DNA of 64,000 bases from an uncultured Chloroflexota bacterium (GCA_937870825.1 CALMZO010000226.1:1-64000); one strand, 5' to 3'. Shown: positions 23,081 to 32,218, counted from the first letter of the stretch. Numbers and translations: made by a program. Notes: generated by a model not told the origin, from the sequence alone.

Positions 23081-23560
23081 TTATTTATCGAACGCTTTGA
23101 AATACACCACCTTGCCGTCGCCGACGTCATAGTAATCTTGAAAATGCGCGACGAGTTCGTAACCGCGTCGTTCGTAAAACGCGCGCGTCGGTGCGTACTG
23201 CGGCTTGTCCGACGTTTCAATGTACAGCTGACGCGCGTTCCGCCGGCGCAAATCCGCTTCGACAAAATTCAACAACGCGCTGCCGATTTTTTTGTCCTGA
23301 AAATTTTTGTCCACGACAATCCAATACAAATCGTACGTTCCTACCGCGAGCGATGCGGGTCCGTACACGGCGAAACCGCGCGGCGGCGCGTTTTCGTGTT
23401 CACGCTCCACAATCCACGCGTACTCGTCCGATTCAGGGTGCGCCTGCCAGTCCTCAAACATTTCGCGCACGATTTCAATTTCGTCGGAATGAAAAAAGCC
23501 CGTCGCCCTTGTGAGAGCGACGAGCGTTTCGATTTCATCAACGCGCGGTTTGTCTATCAC
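23081..23560 (-). CDS. GNAT-family N-acetyltransferase
   Basis: This 159-residue protein has the acetyl-CoA loop region 'LYWIVVDKNFQDKKIGSALLNFVEADLRRR' (about 83-112), with the Q/R-x-x-G-x-G/A pattern in slightly altered form (QDKKIG). The typical C-terminal 'APTRAFYERRGYELVAHFQDYY' is present. It acetylates an unknown amine. It lies downstream of the ATP-grasp gene on the same strand (64 bases), so the two may be one unit acting on the same small molecule, which is inference. Confidence 0.87.
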   Translation of the reverse strand: MIDKPRVDEIETLVALTRATGFFHSDEIEIVREMFEDWQAHPESDEYAWIVEREHENAPPRGFAVYGPASLAVGTYDLYWIVVDKNFQDKKIGSALLNFVEADLRRRNARQLYIETSDKPQYAPTRAFYERRGYELVAHFQDYYDVGDGKVVYFKAFDK

Positions 23561-23624
23561 AACATTTCCTTGCGTTCCCCCGAGTTCCCTTCCGAGTAAG
23601 AATCAAGGGAACTCGAGGAACTCA

Positions 23625-24752
23625 TCACGCCGCTACGCGTTCCAATTGTGGCGTCGGTTTCTTGTCGGCTTTGAACGCGCTGACAGGAATCGCGCGCACA
23701 CCATCCGCGCCCGCACTGCGCGCCTTCAAACGCAGCGAAATAATACGCGGACGCGGTTCCTTCAAGCGATAGCGATGCGCGGCGAGACGCACAATTTCAT
23801 CCGCCAACATCGCATAACTCATCCCCGCCACACGCGCCGCGCGCGCAATCCCCGCGTCTGGCGACAGGTCCGCGTTCGGATTCACTTCCAACACATAGGG
23901 CGTTCCATTCATCACGCGCAAATCCACGCGCCCGTAATCGCGCACACCCATCGCGCGATACGCATCCACCGCGACTTGGACGATTTTTTCTTTGAGCGAG
24001 TCGCTGACCTTGGCGGGCGAAATGACCTGGGTGTATTTGTAATCGTCCGAATCTTCCACCCACTTGCCTTTGAACGTCACGATGCGCGCTTTCGGGTCCG
24101 GAATCTGCGAGAAATTAATTTCCGAGAGCGGCAGCACGCGCGGATTTTCATTGCCCAACACCGTCACGTTAAATTCGCGTCCCTCGATGAATTGTTCGAC
24201 GAGCGCGGGCTGGCGATACGTGTCCCAAATAAAACGCAATTGCTGGCGCAGCTCGCGTTCATTCTCGACGACCGAGTCGAGCGTGATGCCGAGCGAGGCG
24301 TCTTCCGCGACTGGTTTGACAAAGAGGGGGAAATCGAGTTGGCGGCGGACGGTGGGCGGACCAATCACCTGAAACGGGGCGGTGGGGATGTTGTGTGCTT
24401 TGAGAATTTCTTTGGCGCGTCCCTTGTTCAAACACGTTGCGAGAGTGAGGCGATTGGAACCTGTGTAACGAAAATGCAAATACTCGTACACGGAAATCAC
24501 GTACGGTTCCAGATAGGTTTTGTCGCGAATGCTTTCACACAGATTGAAAATCAACCATTCGTTCGGGTCGAATTCGCGCAGGGGTTCCCACAATTCGTGA
24601 CGAATGGGAACGGAAACGACTTGATGTCCGAACGAGCGCAGCGAATTGGCAACCGCGTCTTCGACGATTTTTGTTTCTTGTTCGGCGAGTAAATCTTCCG
24701 GTTGTCCTTTGTCCAAGAGGTCGACGACGTTATAGACGACGAGTACTTTCAA
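23625..24752 (-). CDS. ATP-grasp ligase, D-Ala-D-Ala-ligase-like
   Basis: This 375-residue protein has an N-terminal domain with 'KVLVVYNVVDLLDKG' and 'DEWLIFNLCESI'-type segments. The ATP-grasp core (about 130-310) includes 'FPLFVKPVAEDASLGI', 'LVEQFIEGREFNVTVLGN' and the Mg-binding end 'YGRVDLRVMNGTPYVLEVNPNADLSPDAGI'. These match the D-alanine ligase branch, which makes peptide bonds using ATP. The N-terminal domain differs from Ddl, so the substrates are probably not D-Ala. A GNAT gene follows. Upstream is a 743-base AT-rich region. Confidence 0.85.
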   Translation of the reverse strand: MKVLVVYNVVDLLDKGQPEDLLAEQETKIVEDAVANSLRSFGHQVVSVPIRHELWEPLREFDPNEWLIFNLCESIRDKTYLEPYVISVYEYLHFRYTGSNRLTLATCLNKGRAKEILKAHNIPTAPFQVIGPPTVRRQLDFPLFVKPVAEDASLGITLDSVVENERELRQQLRFIWDTYRQPALVEQFIEGREFNVTVLGNENPRVLPLSEINFSQIPDPKARIVTFKGKWVEDSDDYKYTQVISPAKVSDSLKEKIVQVAVDAYRAMGVRDYGRVDLRVMNGTPYVLEVNPNADLSPDAGIARAARVAGMSYAMLADEIVRLAAHRYRLKEPRPRIISLRLKARSAGADGVRAIPVSAFKADKKPTPQLERVAA

Positions 24753-25495
24753 TGGAAATGCCTCACTCTCATTTGCGCGTCAGTGGGATGACGCACAAGA
24801 AATCGTACTTGGATGGTTGTTGGCGTTGTGTGCGACAAAAACATTTCGCGCACAAAATTTTTTTTCGGACACAAGATTTTTTTGTGACCACACAGCGTAT
24901 CGAAAAAATTCTGGCGCACGATGGAAATGTTTTGAACCGTAAAATTTTTTCTCGAATAGCTCGCGCGCAACATGCATTATGTGTCAATCATTATAACGTA
25001 TTGCTTACGAATCGTATCCTTAAAATTTTTTCACAAAAAATTTTTTTGTGAGACGTGTAGAGCGAAAATGAGCGCGCAATTTTCTTAAGGTGAGCGCGAG
25101 AATTATTTTGTGCGCGTAATTTTTTGTCGTACCCCATTGGAGTCAACGCTTCCGCGAGTACACGGACAGGGCGCGAAACCTGTTCAAGCATCGAGTCCGA
25201 AATGCAAGTGAGTATCCATCAATTCTGCACGGCGCGATTTTCTTGCCGTTGCGCGATAGAGACCCAAAGCGTTTTATCGCGAACTTGCGGTTTGCACCGA
25301 TGCTCCGAAAACGCTTTAGGACGTAAAGGGCGCGCAATTTCATAACAGGGCGTATCCAATGGTATAATCGCAACGTCTTTACATTGTGCAAGTCGTTCGG
25401 CGCGGCACATCTGTCCCCGCGTCGTTTTTTTTGGCGGATTGGTCAAACGGCAAAAGCAAATGTGCTGTGAGGCTATCCGCAGGAGTTGATACGCT
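24753..25495. other. AT-tract-rich divergent intergenic region
   Basis: This is 743 bases with no credible gene, between divergently transcribed ligase and M50 protease genes. It contains repeated A/T tracts of 5-9 bases spaced through 24840-25130, which predicts curved DNA. A perfect palindromic hairpin lies at 25031-25050 (CACAAAAAA-T-rich-TTTTTTGTG). GCGCAC/GTGCGC words recur. No tRNA, DnaA box cluster or riboswitch was recognised. Confidence 0.5.
25339..25368 (+). promoter_or_regulatory. probable promoter for the M50 protease gene
   Basis: A perfect TATAAT at 25363-25368, with a weak TTCATA 18 bases upstream, lies about 125 bases before the GTG start at 25496. Confidence 0.45.
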
Positions 25496-26197
25496 GTGAT
25501 TTTCTGGTTATTGGGGGCTCTGCAAAGTGGAAATCCGCTCTTTGCGGTGACAGTTGTTATTGGTGCGCCCATCGCTTTGATTCTCGGGCTTGCGCTCCAT
25601 GAATTTGCTCATGCGTTTGTGGCGTATCGGCTCGGTGACTTGACGCCGTTACGCGACGGGCGGCTGACGATTAATCCACTCGCCCATTTTGACGTGCTGG
25701 GAACAATTCTAATTTTGTTGGCGGGATTTGGTTATGGACGCCCTGTACTCGTGAATCCGTATAATTTTCGGATGGATCGTCGAACGGGCATGGCGTTGGT
25801 GGCGATTGCCGGACCTCTCACCAATGTTTTGATTGCGCTTGCGTTTGGAATTTCGCTACGCGTGTTGTATGGCGCAACGGGCGGAATTAGTTTCGCGCAA
25901 CCATCGAGTATAGATTTCGTCAAAGGTATTTTTTCGATGATTGTTACCTTCAATTTGGGATTGGCAGTCTTTAATATGATTCCATTCCCGCCGTTGGATG
26001 GTTCCAAAGTGTTGCTTGCTCTTTTGCCGGGAGACCTTGCCTATCGTGTTGAGCAGTTTTACCTTCAAGCGCAACAGTACGGGATGTTGATCTTGTTTGC
26101 AATTCTCATGTTCGGGCAGCGTTTCGTTGGACCTATCATTAGTGGCCCGGCGGATGCGTTATATGTCGTGATTGTCGGACGCGCCGCAATTTTTTAG
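25496..26197 (+). CDS. M50 (site-2 protease) family membrane metalloprotease
   Basis: This 233-residue protein has about five to six transmembrane helices. The zinc motif is HEFAH (about residues 36-40) and the second metal ligand is in 'NMIPFPPLDGSK' (about 160-171). It belongs to the compact rhomboid-like M50 branch without PDZ or CBS domains. It cleaves unknown membrane proteins within the bilayer. The start is GTG at 25496, behind GCAGGAG about eight bases upstream. The HD gene begins two bases after its stop, so the two are probably co-transcribed. Confidence 0.9.
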   Translation: MIFWLLGALQSGNPLFAVTVVIGAPIALILGLALHEFAHAFVAYRLGDLTPLRDGRLTINPLAHFDVLGTILILLAGFGYGRPVLVNPYNFRMDRRTGMALVAIAGPLTNVLIALAFGISLRVLYGATGGISFAQPSSIDFVKGIFSMIVTFNLGLAVFNMIPFPPLDGSKVLLALLPGDLAYRVEQFYLQAQQYGMLILFAILMFGQRFVGPIISGPADALYVVIVGRAAIF

Positions 26198-26198
26198 G

Positions 26199-26726
26199 AT
26201 GGCTCACCCGCTCTATCGCGTGCGCCAATTTTTTGACGCGCTGCGCGCTGTGCCTTTGTCCAAACACGAAATGGAACGTGTGCGCTCGGTGTTGAATGCG
26301 AATGCGTTTGCTCTTTACCAATCTATGCCGCTTGGCGACCAACGTCACAGTTTGAAAATTTTTGACGCGCTCTGCGCGCAAGGTTACACCGCGCCCGCAA
26401 TCCTGCAAGCCGCGCTGCTGCATGATGTTGCGAAACGAAAGGTTGGACTGGTACATCGGACGGGAGTGATTTTGTTGAATCGTTTTGCGCCGAACGCGTT
26501 GCCGCGCATGGCGAGCACAAACGAACGCAGCTGGCGGTATCCCCTTTATGTTTCGCTGCATCATCCGGAAATTGGCGCAGAGCTCGCACAACGCGCGGGT
26601 GTTACGGAACCTGCGCTCACGTTGATTCGCGTACATCAAAAAAAAGAATGCGCGTTTGAAGGAATGGATGCGGCACAACTCGACGAATGGCATCGCGCGT
26701 TGAAATTGTTGGACGATGTGAATTGA
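26199..26726 (+). CDS. HD-domain hydrolase
   Basis: This 175-residue protein has 'HSLKIFDALCAQGYTAPAILQAALLHDVAKRKVGL' (about 48-82), which gives the His and His-Asp of the HD metal-dependent phosphohydrolase superfamily; 'LHHPEIGAELAQRAG' supplies a later His. ATG at 26199 is chosen over a GTG inside the upstream gene. It is likely a nucleotide or (p)ppGpp/dNTP-type phosphohydrolase; the substrate is not predictable. It overlaps the start of the lipoprotein gene by four bases if TTG at 26723 is used. Confidence 0.8.
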   Translation: MAHPLYRVRQFFDALRAVPLSKHEMERVRSVLNANAFALYQSMPLGDQRHSLKIFDALCAQGYTAPAILQAALLHDVAKRKVGLVHRTGVILLNRFAPNALPRMASTNERSWRYPLYVSLHHPEIGAELAQRAGVTEPALTLIRVHQKKECAFEGMDAAQLDEWHRALKLLDDVN

Positions 26727-28069
26727 GTACACGGAAAATTTTTTCGCGGATTTTTTTTGTCGGCGCGTTGTGCGTGGCGTTTTTTGCAGCGGCGTGTCAA
26801 CCCAGTCCCACGGCGACGCCGACCGCCGCGCTGATTCAAGAAACGAATACGCCCGCGCCGACGGCAACGCCCGAACCGACGGAAAGTTTGACGCCGACGA
26901 TTTCGCCGCCAACGGATACGCCTCTGCCGACAGCGACCCCACTGCCACCCGTTGCCACGACACGCATTATTGTGAATGTGCGCGCGGGACCCGGAGCCGG
27001 TTTTCCCTTGATTGGGAAATTGCCGCGCGGTGTGTCCAAAGAAATTTCGGGCAAGAGTCAGGACAGCCAGTGGTGGCAAATTGATTTCGAAAGCAAGCTC
27101 GGGTGGATTGCCGCCGACTTTACCGATGTGCGCGGCGGCACAAGTGGCGTGCCTGTGATTGCGGTGGCGCGACCACCAACATCAACGGCGTTGCCGACAG
27201 GTGGCGTGGTAGCGCGGTTGCAGCCGACCGCGACGCCGACGGCAGACATTCCTTTGCGCGAGGGACGGATTTATTTCGTCGTCAAACAGGACGATGCGAG
27301 TTATACGACAGCGTGGACGCGTCCGAATAAAAAGCAAGAAATTTTTTCGGATGTCACGCTCGGCACCGCGCCCGGCGATTTGAGCAGCGCGTTAAGCACG
27401 AATGCTTCGCCGCTCGATTGGTCTGACCAAGCGGGCAAGCTCGCGTATGTCGTCGGCGGTGACACGCAAAACAAGTTGCAAACGATTGACGAAAGTCAAA
27501 ACGTGGTGGATGTGGCATCGCACGGCGCGATTGTCACACCGCGTTGGTACGGGGATGGGAACGCGTTGGCGTACATCGGCTACGACAACAATTTACAAAA
27601 TCAAAAAATCTACATCGTCAACGCGGACGGCACACAGCGGCGCGAATGTTTTGGCGCGCGCAGTGGCGAAATGCTGCGCGGACTCGATGTTTCGCCCGTC
27701 ACAAGTGAGATTGTATTCGTTTCAAATTATACCGGTGGTTTTGAATTGTGGGTGTTGGACGGCAATTGCAATGCGCCGACGCGTTTGACGCATTTTAACG
27801 CGGACACGACGGCGCCTGCGTTTTCGCCGGATGGAACACGGCTCGCGTTTGTTTCGAATCAGGCGGGCGCAAGCCAATTTGACATTTATACTATCCACGC
27901 GGACGGTTCCAATTTGCAACGCTTGATTGCGGGCTTTAGTCCGATTTTTTCGCCTGACGGCAACTGGCTCGCGTTTTCGCAAAACGGCGAAGTGTATATC
28001 ATGGACATTACGGGCAATCGCATTCAAACCATCGCGCCGGGAACAAGACCTGCATGGGCGAGTGAGTGA
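26723..28069 (+). CDS. lipoprotein with SH3b domain and TolB-like beta-propeller
   Basis: This protein of about 448 residues has a signal helix and lipobox-like FAAAC, with the Cys at about residue 25. A Thr/Pro-rich linker (25-75) is followed by an SH3b domain (about 76-140, 'RIIVNVRAGPGAGFPLIGKLPRG...WWQIDFESKLGWI'). A second linker leads to WD40-like/TolB propeller repeats (about 190-445; 'FSPDGTRLAFVSNQAG', 'IFSPDGNWLAFSQNG'). It is extracellular and probably binds wall or polymer ligands. The TTG start at 26723 overlaps the HD stop; an in-frame ATG at 26687 would add 12 residues. Confidence 0.82.
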   Translation: MSTRKIFSRIFFVGALCVAFFAAACQPSPTATPTAALIQETNTPAPTATPEPTESLTPTISPPTDTPLPTATPLPPVATTRIIVNVRAGPGAGFPLIGKLPRGVSKEISGKSQDSQWWQIDFESKLGWIAADFTDVRGGTSGVPVIAVARPPTSTALPTGGVVARLQPTATPTADIPLREGRIYFVVKQDDASYTTAWTRPNKKQEIFSDVTLGTAPGDLSSALSTNASPLDWSDQAGKLAYVVGGDTQNKLQTIDESQNVVDVASHGAIVTPRWYGDGNALAYIGYDNNLQNQKIYIVNADGTQRRECFGARSGEMLRGLDVSPVTSEIVFVSNYTGGFELWVLDGNCNAPTRLTHFNADTTAPAFSPDGTRLAFVSNQAGASQFDIYTIHADGSNLQRLIAGFSPIFSPDGNWLAFSQNGEVYIMDITGNRIQTIAPGTRPAWASE

Positions 28070-28082
28070 AACAAAACAAAAC

Positions 28083-29063
28083 ATGAAACCACGTCTCACC
28101 ATCATCGGACTCGGACGTCTCGGCACGTCCATCGGACTCGCGCTGAAAAAGACCAGCGCGGAGTTGGAAATTGTTGGACATGACAAAGACCGTCAAGCCA
28201 TCGGCGCGGCACAAAAAGCGGGCGCGGTGGACAAGGGCGAATGGAACTTGTACAACGCGTGCGAAGGCGCGGGCTTGATTGTTTTGGCGATGCCGCTCGC
28301 AGGCGTGTTGGAAAATATCAATCTGCTGAAAGATGACGTCGCGCCGGGTGTAATTGTCACGGATACCGCGTCGGTGAAAATGCCTGTCCTCGAAGCAGCA
28401 AGGGTTTTCAAACCGGGCGTACATTTTATCGGCGGCAATCCGGTGTTTCGTCCCGCGTCCGACGGTACGATGCCGTCGGGCGAAGCGCAAACGCCGAGCG
28501 CGGACCTGTTTCAAAACGCGGTGTACTGTTTAACGCCTTCCGTCACAACCGAACCGGATGCTGTTCAAGTGTTGACCGGTTTCGTTTCCATGCTCGGCGC
28601 GAAACCCTTGTTCCTTGATGCGATGGAACATGATGGACTCGCGGCGGGCGCGCAGCATTTGGCGACGGTGATGGAAGCGACGCTGTTGAAAACCATCACG
28701 GCAAGCTCGGGCTGGCGCGAATTGAACAAATTTGCAGGCGCAGAGTTATATCAAGCAACGGAACTCGCGGGTGGCGAACCTGCCTCGACCGCGCAATTGT
28801 TGTTGACGCAGCGCGTACCGTTGCAAAGTTGGATTGATACGTACACACAAACATTGCGCGAATTGAAAGCGTTACTTGCCCAAGATGATGTGGCAGCATT
28901 GGAAAAGTGGTTGAGCGCGGCACAACAAGCGCGCGCCCTTTGGCTCAACAATCAGGTGGGCACAGCCGAGCCGACGACGGATTATTCCGAGCTTCGTTCC
29001 GGCGCGCTCCGCATGTTTATCGGCGGACTCGCAACTCGTTTTGGAGGAGAGAAAAAGAAATAG
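28083..29063 (+). CDS. prephenate/arogenate dehydrogenase-like protein (TyrA family)
   Basis: This 326-residue NAD(P)-dependent dehydrogenase has the N-terminal Rossmann motif 'IIGLGRLGTSIGLAL' (residues 6-20). 'VTDTASVKMPVLEAA' and 'AMEHDGLAAGAQHLATVMEATLL' correspond to the TyrA segments TDVxSVK and HD...HL. The usual catalytic 'HPMFG' segment reads 'IGGNPVFRPASDG', so the substrate might be a relative of prephenate rather than prephenate itself. It starts 13 bases after the lipoprotein gene. Tyrosine-pathway neighbours are absent. Family assignment is good, reaction less sure. Confidence 0.78.
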   Translation: MKPRLTIIGLGRLGTSIGLALKKTSAELEIVGHDKDRQAIGAAQKAGAVDKGEWNLYNACEGAGLIVLAMPLAGVLENINLLKDDVAPGVIVTDTASVKMPVLEAARVFKPGVHFIGGNPVFRPASDGTMPSGEAQTPSADLFQNAVYCLTPSVTTEPDAVQVLTGFVSMLGAKPLFLDAMEHDGLAAGAQHLATVMEATLLKTITASSGWRELNKFAGAELYQATELAGGEPASTAQLLLTQRVPLQSWIDTYTQTLRELKALLAQDDVAALEKWLSAAQQARALWLNNQVGTAEPTTDYSELRSGALRMFIGGLATRFGGEKKK

Positions 29064-29129
29064 TTGGTTCGTCGGTGATGCATCATCACGCATTTCGTTT
29101 AGGTTAGGCGTCGTGCGAGATGATGTGTC

Positions 29130-29198
29130 ATAGTCGGTTAGTCGGCTGGGCATTCCGCTCTCTGATTAACGGACCATCCGACCATCCGACCATCCGAC
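29130..29198. repeat. short tandem/inverted repeat
   Basis: Three copies of ACCATCCG (29173-29196) follow a degenerate complementary stretch (GTCGGTTAGTCGG near 29134), giving a potential hairpin upstream of the family 2 glycosyltransferase gene. Confidence 0.6.
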
Positions 29199-29202
29199 TT
29201 GA

Positions 29203-29937
29203 ATGACATCTCTATCTTTTGTGATTCCTGCATTTAATGAAGAACCGAACGTGGCAGAAGCATTGCGCCGGGCATCGGCGGTGATGCAAACGTTAAATCT
29301 GGATTATGAAATTATTCTCGTGAATGACGGCAGTCGAGACCGCACCGGCGAAATTGCCAAAAGTATGGTTGGAAAAATTCCCAACTTGCGCGTGGTGGAA
29401 AATAATCCGAATCGCGGTTACGGCGGCGCGCTGAAAGCGGGATTCTACGCGGCAAGCAAAGATTGGATTGCGTTCGGACCGAGCGACAATCAGTTTGATT
29501 TCCATCAACTGCGCGACTTGATGGCGCAGACGTCGGCGTACGATATTGTCACGGGCTATCGCGCGAATGATGCCGACCCGTTCATGCGCCGCGTCAATCG
29601 GTGGGGCTGGAATTGGCTCGTGCAAATTTTGTTCGGTTACATGACGCGTGACATTGACTGCGGTTTCAAAGTATTCCGCCGCGAAATTTTGCAGCACGTC
29701 ACGCTCAATTCCGACGGCGCAATGGTGGACACCGAACTGCTCGCGGGCGCGCAAGCGCGCGGTTACAAAATTGTCGAAGTGCCGTTGAAACATTTGCCGC
29801 GTACGGCAGGTTCACCAACCGGCGCAAACGTCAAGGTTATCCTGCGCGCCTTCCGCGATTTGGTGCAGTTTCGTTCGCGGCTCTCGCAAGAGTTGGCGGA
29901 CGAAAAAAAAAGGATTGAACCCGCAACGCAGCGCTAA
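29203..29937 (+). CDS. family 2 glycosyltransferase (polyprenyl-phosphate glycosyltransferase-like)
   Basis: This 244-residue GT-A enzyme starts 'LSFVIPAFNEEPNVAEALRRA', followed by 'IILVNDGSRDRTGEIAKS' and 'NRGYGGALKAGF', the standard dolichol-phosphate-mannose-synthase pattern; the later 'DIDCGFKVFRREIL' is also typical. No C-terminal membrane helices. It probably transfers a sugar from a nucleotide donor to a lipid carrier. The next glycosyltransferase starts two bases after the stop, so they form one operon for cell-surface glycan synthesis. Confidence 0.9.
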   Translation: MTSLSFVIPAFNEEPNVAEALRRASAVMQTLNLDYEIILVNDGSRDRTGEIAKSMVGKIPNLRVVENNPNRGYGGALKAGFYAASKDWIAFGPSDNQFDFHQLRDLMAQTSAYDIVTGYRANDADPFMRRVNRWGWNWLVQILFGYMTRDIDCGFKVFRREILQHVTLNSDGAMVDTELLAGAQARGYKIVEVPLKHLPRTAGSPTGANVKVILRAFRDLVQFRSRLSQELADEKKRIEPATQR

Positions 29938-29939
29938 CG

Positions 29940-31196
29940 ATGGCTTATCGTATCTTGATGATTGCGCCGACCTCCTTTTTTGGAGATTACGGCTGCCACG
30001 TTCGCATCCTCGAAGAGACCCTCGCCTTACAAAAGCTCGGACACACCGTTCGCATCGTCACCTATCCACGCGGACGCGATTTGCCCAACCTCGACATTGA
30101 ACGCACGATGCCGATTCCGTGGCGCGTCAATTACGAAGTCGGTTCTTCGCGCCATAAATTGGGACTGGACATTTTTCTCACTACGCGCGTCTTGCGCGCG
30201 GCGCGGCGTTTCAAGCCCGACATTCTTCATGGCCATTTGCACGAAGGCGCGTTAATGGGTTGGCTCGCCGCGAAAATGTTTCGCAAGCCGCTCGTGTTTG
30301 ATTTTCAAGGTTCGCTCACGGGCGAAATGGTGGACCATCGTTTTTTGAATCCGCGCGGATTTTTTTACAAACCGCTGCGCGCGCTCGAACAATGGATTGA
30401 CCATCAACCGTCATACATTTTCACCAGCGCGGCGTATCAACGCGATTTGTTGGAGCAAGAATATCATGTTCCCTCACAAAACATTTTGCACATCCCCGAC
30501 GCGGTGAATCCCGAATGGTTTCGTCCGTGGAGTGACCACGAACGCGCGGAATTTCGCGCGAAAAAATTCGACCTCAAAGTACGCAAATTGGGAATTGTCG
30601 CGGGGAGTCCGGTGGTGGTGTATTTGGGTCTGCTCGCGGATTATCAAGGTGTGGAACATTTGCTGCAGGCGGCGCAAAAAATTTTGCAGCGCGGCAGCGA
30701 CGCGTATTTTGTCATCATGGGTTATCCGGGCGCAGAAAAATATATTGCGCGCGCTCACGAAATGGGCATTGCACAGCGCGTACTCTTTCCCGGACGTATT
30801 CCGTACGAGGAGATTGCCCAATGGCTCGCGGTGGGCAACATCGCGGTCGCGCCAAAATTGAGTCAGAGCGAAGGCAACGGAAAAATTTTGAATTACATGG
30901 CGAGTGGTTTGCCCGTCGTCGCCTTTGACAATCCTGTCGCGCGCGATTATTTGGACGACGATGGGGTGTACGCCAAGTCGGGCGATGTGGACGCGTTGGC
31001 GCGGGGCATTGAACCATTGCTGGCGAACCGTGATGTTGCCAAAGAGTTGGGGAAAAAATTGCGCGCGCGCGCCCTGGAAAAATTTTCGTGGGATGTGTCG
31101 GCGCGGAAAATTGAAGCCGCGTATGATTCACTGCTGGCGACGACGCCGCGTGTGGCAAAAGAAACGCCCGCCAATGCGCCGCGCTTGACAGACTAG
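29940..31196 (+). CDS. family 4 glycosyltransferase
   Basis: This 418-residue GT-B protein has an N-terminal acceptor domain with 'FFGDYGCHVRILEETLALQKLGH'. The C-terminal donor domain has 'VVVYLGLLADYQGVEHLLQAAQ', 'RVLFPGRIPYEEIAQWLAVGNIAVAP', and 'SEGNGKILNYMASGLPVVAFD' in place of the usual E-x7-E segment. It is a retaining transferase adding a sugar to a surface glycan or lipid. The C-terminal 20 residues are nonconserved. A consensus promoter for the next gene overlaps its stop region. Confidence 0.9.
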   Translation: MAYRILMIAPTSFFGDYGCHVRILEETLALQKLGHTVRIVTYPRGRDLPNLDIERTMPIPWRVNYEVGSSRHKLGLDIFLTTRVLRAARRFKPDILHGHLHEGALMGWLAAKMFRKPLVFDFQGSLTGEMVDHRFLNPRGFFYKPLRALEQWIDHQPSYIFTSAAYQRDLLEQEYHVPSQNILHIPDAVNPEWFRPWSDHERAEFRAKKFDLKVRKLGIVAGSPVVVYLGLLADYQGVEHLLQAAQKILQRGSDAYFVIMGYPGAEKYIARAHEMGIAQRVLFPGRIPYEEIAQWLAVGNIAVAPKLSQSEGNGKILNYMASGLPVVAFDNPVARDYLDDDGVYAKSGDVDALARGIEPLLANRDVAKELGKKLRARALEKFSWDVSARKIEAAYDSLLATTPRVAKETPANAPRLTD

Positions 31197-31213
31197 AACG
31201 CCTGTGCTATTCT
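31185..31213 (+). promoter_or_regulatory. sigma70-type promoter for the 31359 gene
   Basis: TTGACA (31185-31190), a 17-base spacer, then TATTCT (31208-31213). It begins within the last codons of the upstream gene, about 145 bases before the start of the downstream gene. Confidence 0.7.
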
Positions 31214-31249
31214 TTTTCCACAAATAAAAAGATTCGCGTCTTGCATTTT

Positions 31250-31335
31250 TGACCATCGTTCCTAAAAACTCACAAACTCACGCAAACGATTCACGATGGT
31301 CTTGATGAGCGCAATGCAATGTCCTTTTGCATTGC
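31250..31335 (+). promoter_or_regulatory. two hairpins in the leader of the 31359 gene
   Basis: GACCATCGT pairs with ACGATGGTC (31250-31293), and GCAATGCAA pairs with TTGCATTGC (about 31312-31335) just before the CGGAGG ribosome-binding site. Such placement could affect mRNA stability or ribosome access. Confidence 0.45.
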
Positions 31336-31358
31336 CGCATCCTACGGAGGTAAATACC

Positions 31359-32165
31359 ATGACACGCGAACAAATTCTCCAAATCGTGCGCGCGACCCCG
31401 AACATTGGCAAAGTGGCGCACGAAGAGTTTGCCGATTACGTGCTGGCGCTCGCGCAGCGCAAGAAAACTGACGAGGGCTGGCAGACTACCGAACATCCCT
31501 ACATGACGGTGGACGGCAAACTGGCGATGGCAAATCAAGACCACGCGCGCCTCGCCAAACGTCTCGATTTCAGCGCGCCCCAAGTTTTGGTTGACAATGA
31601 TGAACAATTGACCTTGCTCGTGACCGTGACGAGCGAAATGTACGGCACGCGTCACGGGATTGCCACATCGCGCCGCATCGGGGGCAGTGAAATTGAACGA
31701 TTGTTTCCTTGGGAAGTGGCGGAAACATCCGCGATGGGACGCGCACTCTCGGCGATGGGCTATGGCTTGTTCCCCGGTTCAGGTCTCGCGTCGGCTGACG
31801 ATATGTTGCGCGCGGCAACGACAGTGAACGCGGAGACGCGTACACCATCGAACGAACCGCGTCGCACAAGCACACCGACGAGTGCGCCGCGCGCGACGAA
31901 CGAACAGCGCGCAACGTACGCGCGTTCGCACCCCCCCCTCTCGCCCGTGCAGCGCAACAAACTGACAGAACTCTGGCGCATTTTGCACCCTTCGACCGGC
32001 GCTCAGGGCGGCGAAGATGCTGATGTGCAAGAGGGTTTGGACAAATTGTTCATGGAATCCTTCAAGCATGGCATCAACGAAGCAACGTACGAAGAAGGCG
32101 CGCGGTTGACCGGACAACTGTTGGCCGAGTTGAGAAGCAAGACCAATACACAAGCAAACAATTGA
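31359..32165 (+). CDS. phage-type DNA-metabolism-like protein with ETSAMGRAL motif
   Basis: This 268-residue protein has an N-terminal region containing 'EVAETSAMGRALSAMGYG' (about 125-142), a motif recurring in ERF/annealing-type and other phage or plasmid recombination-associated proteins. A Thr/Ser/Arg-rich linker (150-195) and a helical C-terminal domain follow. There are no membrane segments. It has its own promoter, a structured leader and a terminator, so it is an independent unit. Assignment to single-strand annealing function is inference from one motif; it may be an uncharacterised cellular protein. Confidence 0.6.
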   Translation: MTREQILQIVRATPNIGKVAHEEFADYVLALAQRKKTDEGWQTTEHPYMTVDGKLAMANQDHARLAKRLDFSAPQVLVDNDEQLTLLVTVTSEMYGTRHGIATSRRIGGSEIERLFPWEVAETSAMGRALSAMGYGLFPGSGLASADDMLRAATTVNAETRTPSNEPRRTSTPTSAPRATNEQRATYARSHPPLSPVQRNKLTELWRILHPSTGAQGGEDADVQEGLDKLFMESFKHGINEATYEEGARLTGQLLAELRSKTNTQANN

Positions 32166-32180
32166 AAAAGTATCAATACG

Positions 32181-32216
32181 AATACCGCCCAAGTGTTCAC
32201 TTTGGCGGTATTTTTG
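32181..32216 (+). terminator. rho-independent terminator
   Basis: AATACCGCCcAAGTG and CACTTtGGCGGTATT with loop TT, followed by TTTT, lies 16 bases after the stop at 32165. Confidence 0.85.
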
Positions 32217-32218
32217 CG

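Noticed and set aside
24753-25495. Replication origin in the AT-rich gap
   Set aside because: No cluster of DnaA boxes and no dnaA or dnaN gene nearby.
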